A stretch of DNA of 25,126 nt from a virus. The stretch's first letter is position 1. The number at the start of each line of letters is the position of its first letter. The translations under genes and the position numbers were made by a program. The notes beneath the pieces are model-generated. The model was not told the DNA's origin. It ran no database searches and worked only from the letters and a program-made list of their open reading frames with translations. This document shows positions 22,452 to 25,126 of the stretch, in pieces. The DNA lies in IMG/VR virus record IMGVR_UViG_3300045240_000006, positions 1-25,126 of that record; one strand, 5' to 3'.

Positions 22452-22798
22452 TTTAGATACTCCCTAGCCAAGACACCGGCAATGGCCGCGTTAACGGCAA
22501 CTGAAAGGTATGTGACATGACTAAGAAGCCAGTCCATATTCATGATTGATTCAAGACAGAGTAGAGCTGAAGCGAATGCACTGATGAGCAGGACTTTCCG
22601 ACCTGCCGCCATGAACAGAATGGTGTCCATGGCAGCTAGGAGGGCGAACAGGATGGCGAGAAGTGAACTATCGAATGCCTCATAGCCCAGCAGCGCCAGG
22701 TTCGCGACAGCGAATATGAAGTAATGCACGGCAATGCTCCGAGATACCGGAAATGCCAGCAGCATCAGAGCAATGCACAGCGCAAGTTCGACGGTCAT
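22421..22798 (-). CDS. 125-aa polytopic membrane protein, unknown
   Basis: The protein has about four hydrophobic segments: residues 3-20, 23-43, 46-66 and 68-84, with a possible fifth at 94-112. It ends in a polar tail (EYLNWTHGKYGRY). No catalytic or transport motif is seen. The start overlaps the stop of the 35-aa Lys-rich gene as TGATG. Its place right before the packaging genes is unusual for P22-like phages. It might be a holin-like, exclusion or moron protein, but nothing in the sequence decides this. Confidence 0.7.
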   Translation of the reverse strand: MTVELALCIALMLLAFPVSRSIAVHYFIFAVANLALLGYEAFDSSLLAILFALLAAMDTILFMAAGRKVLLISAFASALLCLESIMNMDWLLSHVTYLSVAVNAAIAGVLAREYLNWTHGKYGRY

Positions 22799-22905
22799 CA
22801 GTAGGAACCGAGACCGTTCTTTTTGGTCGATTTAACTTTCGGGAAAAAGTCGGACTTCTTCGGGGCAGGCTTCTTCTTTGCAGCAGGTTTCTTTGTGGTA
22901 GCCAT
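22798..22905 (-). CDS. 35-aa Lys/Pro/Ala-rich basic protein
   Basis: The ORF runs from ATG 22905 to a TGA fused with the next start (TGATG). About a third of the residues are lysine (TTKKPAAKKKPAPKK, then KVKSTKKNGLGSY), a histone-tail-like composition that suggests nucleic-acid or acidic-surface binding. The ribosome site (GAGA) is weak. It is the first gene after the strong terminator at 22962-22987, so the packaging operon may begin near here. Function is unknown. Confidence 0.6.
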   Translation of the reverse strand: MATTKKPAAKKKPAPKKSDFFPKVKSTKKNGLGSY

Positions 22906-22961
22906 GGGTAGGTTCTCGGTCAGTTAGGATGGTGGTCGGATCCAAGTCTAATCCGTCGCCC

Positions 22962-22987
22962 ACAAAAAAGCCCGCAACAGCGGGCTT
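22962..22987 (-). terminator. Strong intrinsic terminator
   Basis: Read on the minus strand, AAGCCCGC, a TGTT loop and GCGGGCTT form a perfect 8-bp stem followed by a run of Ts through 22963. It ends the transcript of the LamG-containing block (23004-24715) and separates it from the 35-aa, membrane and terminase genes. It is the best terminator in the right half of the window. Confidence 0.9.
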
Positions 22988-23003
22988 AAGAATTCTAACT
23001 AGG

Positions 23004-23279
23004 TCATTGACCGCTATTGTCTGGCTCAAACAGCTCATAGAATTCTTCACGGTTTTGCACCGAAACAGTGCCAGAAGCGACACTCACAACCTTTCCAGAA
23101 CCGATCACGACGGTAGTGCCGCCATCCATTACGGTGAACGTTGCAGTATTGGCGATGATATCTACAATGAATGCCGATGCTCCGATCAGAGTCGCTATGT
23201 CCGCAGCCTGAGCAATTGGCGATGAAACTTCGATAGCTTGAATCGTCTGCACTTTCAATTTATATCGGGAAACCATCAT
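23004..23279 (-). CDS. Small phage protein, PGDYG-like pattern
   Basis: A start at ATG 23309, which overlaps the previous stop, is possible. I prefer ATG 23279 because GAGG lies 5-8 nt before it and the tandem ATG that follows. The 91-aa product has a strand pattern like that of small phage proteins with a PGDYG-type ending: YKLKVQTIQAIEV near the start and GTVSVQNREEFYELFEPDN at the end, where those families have a 'GDyIvk...GefYpl.pd.F' pattern. The usual Gly-Asp is replaced here. No catalytic role is known for the family. It is the last gene before the strong terminator. Confidence 0.65.
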   Translation of the reverse strand: MMVSRYKLKVQTIQAIEVSSPIAQAADIATLIGASAFIVDIIANTATFTVMDGGTTVVIGSGKVVSVASGTVSVQNREEFYELFEPDNSGQ

Positions 23280-23305
23280 ATTTTCCTCACTTTTGGGTAT
23301 TTGAA

Positions 23306-23608
23306 TCATGGTGCCAGGGTAACGCCGTTCGCTGCCAGCGCACCTGACCAGTTTGTGTAAGCGTTCCCACCATCAACGGCGGATATGATCATAGTGTTAA
23401 GCAGGACGGATGCCTGATTCGCCTGTAGATAGTTCAGAAATGCTTGATTACACCAGATGTGGCAGCCAAACCACGACGAAGAGTCGGAGGTTTTCTTCAG
23501 CCCAACACTGAGGTTGTCCGGCCCGAATCCATAGCTATTGATTAATGCATTGGCAGTGCTGCGCATCGCCGCCGGAATAAGCAGGACGCAAGAGAATGTA
23601 TAAGTCAT
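23306..23608 (-). CDS. 100-aa hypothetical protein paired with LamG gene
   Basis: The start overlaps the LamG-like gene's stop as ATGA. The protein starts with strands (YTFSCVLLIPAAMRSTANAL), has SYGFGPDNLSVGLKKTSD and a Trp/Cys-containing centre (SSWFGCHIWCNQAFLNYL), and ends VDGGNAYTNWSGALAANGV. The pattern is that of small phage proteins found in structural neighbourhoods, but I cannot name a family. No signal peptide or membrane segment is clear. It is probably expressed with the LamG-like protein. Confidence 0.7.
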   Translation of the reverse strand: MTYTFSCVLLIPAAMRSTANALINSYGFGPDNLSVGLKKTSDSSSWFGCHIWCNQAFLNYLQANQASVLLNTMIISAVDGGNAYTNWSGALAANGVTLAP

Positions 23609-24414
23609 AGCACCACTCCTGATTTTGCAGCCATGTAGGACTCAGCACCGGAGATAGTCAGCCCATTACTTGCGGCTCCGCGCCCGATAAGCCCATACAT
23701 ATTCCCTGAGAATGGCGAGGATGTTCCGGCTCTTCGCCCAATGTACAGCGGGTTGTTGCTGAAGTTTCCAGTCCCCAGCGCGCCACCTTGGACAATCCCC
23801 GCGGAGCTACCGTTGATCCGCATTGTAACCACCGCCCCAGAGATGTCAGCGGTAGACGAAAGCACGGACGTATTCGGTGCCGGAAGTGATCCGATATTCG
23901 CGGTCGCTACCGTTGATCCGCTCCAGTTCATCTGATAGTCAGGCGTTGCTCCATTGGGCGCCCTCACAGTGAAGGTGCCTGGGTTTGTTGAAAGGTTGAT
24001 GCTCAGCTCTGCGAACAGCCCGAACGCCGCGTCACTGATCTTACGCAGCCCAGCAAACAGCGACATCTTGTCGGTAGCGGTAAAGTTGATGGTTGCTGTC
24101 ACAAGAAAATCATCTACCCCGTCGAACTCAAGCCACCATAAATTACCGGTGTTGCGCAAGATCGGCTTGCTTGCAGCTGATGCCTGACTTGCGTGGTTGC
24201 TGCGCCCTGACTTGTCTAGGATAAGCCCGACGACTTGCCCAGCTGCAGTGACTGGCGTTATCCCGGCTGAGTCCTGAAACATCGTTGCTAGGTCGCTTGG
24301 GTCATACCATACCCCTTGCTCGCCAGCAGCAAATAACGTTGAAGGCTGGAACCCGCCAGCACCGCCGATGCCGTCCGTATTCCTCGGCCGAAGCCGGCTA
24401 TGTTGGCGGTTCAT
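23605..24414 (-). CDS. LamG/concanavalin-like phage protein
   Basis: The frame extends to 24597, but ATG 24414 lies one nucleotide after the previous stop (TGACATG), and the longer N-terminus is antisense-like, Arg/Pro-rich translation inside the neighbour. The 269-aa product has a linker, then FAAGEQGVWYDPSDLATMF, GLILDKSGRSNHASQ, LEFDGVDDFLV and a run of beta strands ending in YIGRRAGTSSPFSGNMYGLI. This is the LamG/concanavalin A-like jelly roll found in many phage proteins. It probably binds glycans or sits on the virion surface. It lies upstream of the terminase, not in the tail module, which is unusual. Confidence 0.85.
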   Translation of the reverse strand: MNRQHSRLRPRNTDGIGGAGGFQPSTLFAAGEQGVWYDPSDLATMFQDSAGITPVTAAGQVVGLILDKSGRSNHASQASAASKPILRNTGNLWWLEFDGVDDFLVTATINFTATDKMSLFAGLRKISDAAFGLFAELSINLSTNPGTFTVRAPNGATPDYQMNWSGSTVATANIGSLPAPNTSVLSSTADISGAVVTMRINGSSAGIVQGGALGTGNFSNNPLYIGRRAGTSSPFSGNMYGLIGRGAASNGLTISGAESYMAAKSGVVL

Positions 24415-24415
24415 G

Positions 24416-24715
24416 TCAGAAGCCCTCACCGGGGATGATGTGTAGCGAGGCAGTCCCGGACGCCGTGATGTACGAAACAATCCCGTCATCCTGAGGCTTC
24501 GAGATCGACACCTGGGCGCCGGCCGGCACAGGATAGTCGGCAGTCGTGGCGCTGGCCGCAACGCTCGATACGCGCACATAACACACGACAGTGCCAAGGT
24601 TAGTCAGGCAAAGCGTCTTGCTGCCCGCGCCGATAGTGGTCGAGGTGCTGGCAACGCCTGGAGCGACGGTAACGCCCTTGGTGTACGACGGAGCAAATGT
24701 AACGACTATGGTCAT
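24416..24715 (-). CDS. Small beta-rich phage protein
   Basis: This 99-aa protein consists of short strands (SKTLCLTNLGTVVCYVRVSS, DYPVPAGAQVSISKPQDDGI) ending in TASLHIIPGEGF. Similar proteins accompany phage structural genes and may be decoration-like. GAGG lies 8 nt before the ATG. It is the first gene of the four-gene block bounded by terminators, with a candidate promoter 29-37 nt upstream. The next gene starts one nucleotide after its stop. Confidence 0.78.
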   Translation of the reverse strand: MTIVVTFAPSYTKGVTVAPGVASTSTTIGAGSKTLCLTNLGTVVCYVRVSSVAASATTADYPVPAGAQVSISKPQDDGIVSYITASGTASLHIIPGEGF

Positions 24716-24743
24716 GATGGGATCCTCGATTGATGGTGTGCGA

Positions 24744-24752
24744 TTTATACCA
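24744..24752 (-). promoter_or_regulatory. Candidate extended -10 promoter
   Basis: On the minus strand TGGTATAAA fits an extended -10 element (TGnTATAAT) with one mismatch. It lies between the terminator at 24759-24782 and the 99-aa gene. No good -35 hexamer is seen 17 nt upstream, which extended -10 promoters tolerate. It would start a separate transcript for the LamG block. Confidence 0.4.
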
Positions 24753-24758
24753 GATATG

Positions 24759-24782
24759 AAAAAGCCCCGCTAAATGCAGGGC
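24759..24782 (-). terminator. Intrinsic terminator after basic-protein gene
   Basis: On the minus strand GCCCTGC, an ATTTA loop and GCGGGGC (24764-24782) form a 7-bp stem with one G-U pair, followed by TTTTT. The wobble pairs only in minus-strand RNA, which supports that direction. It closes the transcript carrying the 73-aa basic protein. Confidence 0.82.
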
Positions 24783-24801
24783 CCTTAGTCGGTGTGCTCT
24801 G

Positions 24802-25023
24802 TTACTTCTTTGCCTTCTTCTTGCCTTTGGCCAGCACCTTGTTGGCCTTGGCGTCGATCTTCGACTTTGCTGATGGTGATAGCTTGCCAGCTTCTTCCAT
24901 CTGCGTGGCGCGGGCCTTGGCGTTGGCAGCGTGAGATTTATCAGGTACCGGGTAGCTGTCGCCCGGACCAGCAAAGTCTTTCTTTGGAAGTTTCTTGCGT
25001 TTTGCGGCTGTTAGCTTGGCCAT
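24802..25023 (-). CDS. Small basic phage protein, DUF6582-like
   Basis: ATG 25023 has GAGG 8 nt upstream; the frame extends further but through the terminator and promoter region. The 73-aa product (MAKLTAAKRKKLPKKDFAGP, then SYPVPDKSHAANAKARATQM, ending in KANKVLAKGKKKAKK) fits a widespread family of small basic phage and prophage proteins with the PKKDFAGPG-x-SYPVPD motif, often placed near structural genes and sometimes fused to them. The molecular role is unknown. It stands alone between two terminators, so it is probably transcribed from its own promoter. Confidence 0.85.
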   Translation of the reverse strand: MAKLTAAKRKKLPKKDFAGPGDSYPVPDKSHAANAKARATQMEEAGKLSPSAKSKIDAKANKVLAKGKKKAKK

Positions 25024-25078
25024 GTTGCGAACCTCAGTAGTTTTGGTTGTGAGGCTTTGAGAATAGAGCGCAGGCATG

Positions 25079-25108
25079 AAAAAGCCCACCGCTTTTAGGG
25101 GTGGGCTG
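25079..25108 (-). terminator. Intrinsic terminator of upstream operon
   Basis: On the minus strand AGCCCACC, a 9-nt loop and GGTGGGCT (25084-25108) form an 8-bp stem followed by TTTTTCAT. It ends a transcript arriving from beyond the right edge of the window, upstream of the 73-aa basic-protein gene. Confidence 0.85.
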
Positions 25109-25126
25109 TGCAGGCCTGGAGAGCTG

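Noticed and set aside
22906-22961. Promoter before the 35-aa gene and the packaging operon
   Set aside because: A promoter is expected after the terminator, but I found no -10/-35 pair with acceptable spacing.
22832-23083. 83-aa minus-strand ORF spanning the strong terminator
   Set aside because: It runs through the terminator hairpin and competes with the 35-aa Lys-rich frame that is coupled to the next gene.
24415-24597. 61-residue N-terminal extension of the LamG-like gene
   Set aside because: It lies inside the preceding 99-aa gene in another frame, is Arg/Pro-rich, and a start at 24414 is one nucleotide after that gene's stop.

Overview
This window is the late (virion assembly plus lysis) region of a tailed double-stranded DNA phage or prophage of the P22-like, short-tailed (podovirus) type. 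The assignment rests on gene order and protein signatures: read on the minus strand, the window runs terminase small, terminase large, portal, scaffold, coat, gp4-, gp10-, needle-position, gp14-, gp7-, gp20- and gp16-like proteins, then a tailspike with a P22-type head-binding domain. This is the Salmonella phage P22 order. The host is probably a Pseudomonas or related gammaproteobacterium, judged from the style of the small accessory proteins and a moderately high GC content; the window itself holds no host gene that proves this. No integrase, repressor, tRNA or attachment site is visible, so lytic phage and prophage cannot be told apart.

Layout. (1) Positions 1-871, plus strand: tightly packed, overlapping micro-genes at the end of a plus-strand operon, closed by a strong hairpin terminator at 878-902. 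(2) Positions 902-1981, minus strand: a complete lysis cassette (holin, GH108-type endolysin, overlapping Rz/Rz1-like spanins), converging on that terminator. (3) Positions 1994-8732: tailspike, a 39-aa membrane ORF, three ejection proteins (gp16-, gp20-, gp7-like) with an 82-aa orphan between two of them, and a gp14-like protein with a GNAT-like C-terminus. (4) Positions 8808-13833: tail module with a needle-position protein carrying a C1q/TNF-like knob, a gp10-like stabiliser, a fibre-like protein with three 65-residue repeats, and a gp4-like adaptor. (5) Positions 13836-15551: two small proteins and two tandem paralogous beta-rich proteins. (6) Positions 15585-22034: coat, scaffold, portal and terminase genes, with a UUCG-loop terminator after coat and a 244-nt hairpin-rich leader before it. 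(7) Positions 22037-25108: small membrane, basic and LamG-like genes divided by three intrinsic terminators. A four-gene block in this region (23004-24715) has its own terminator and a candidate promoter, as a moron would.

How it works together: the terminase packages DNA through the portal into a coat shell built on scaffold. The gp4-, gp10- and needle-like proteins close the vertex and the tailspike binds the receptor. The gp7/gp20/gp16-like proteins are ejected to carry DNA into the cell, and the lysis cassette releases progeny. Almost every junction is a TAATG or ATGA overlap or a gap of 0-3 nt, so translation is probably coupled through long polycistronic transcripts. No stretch longer than 300 bases lacks a gene; the longest is the 244-nt coat leader.
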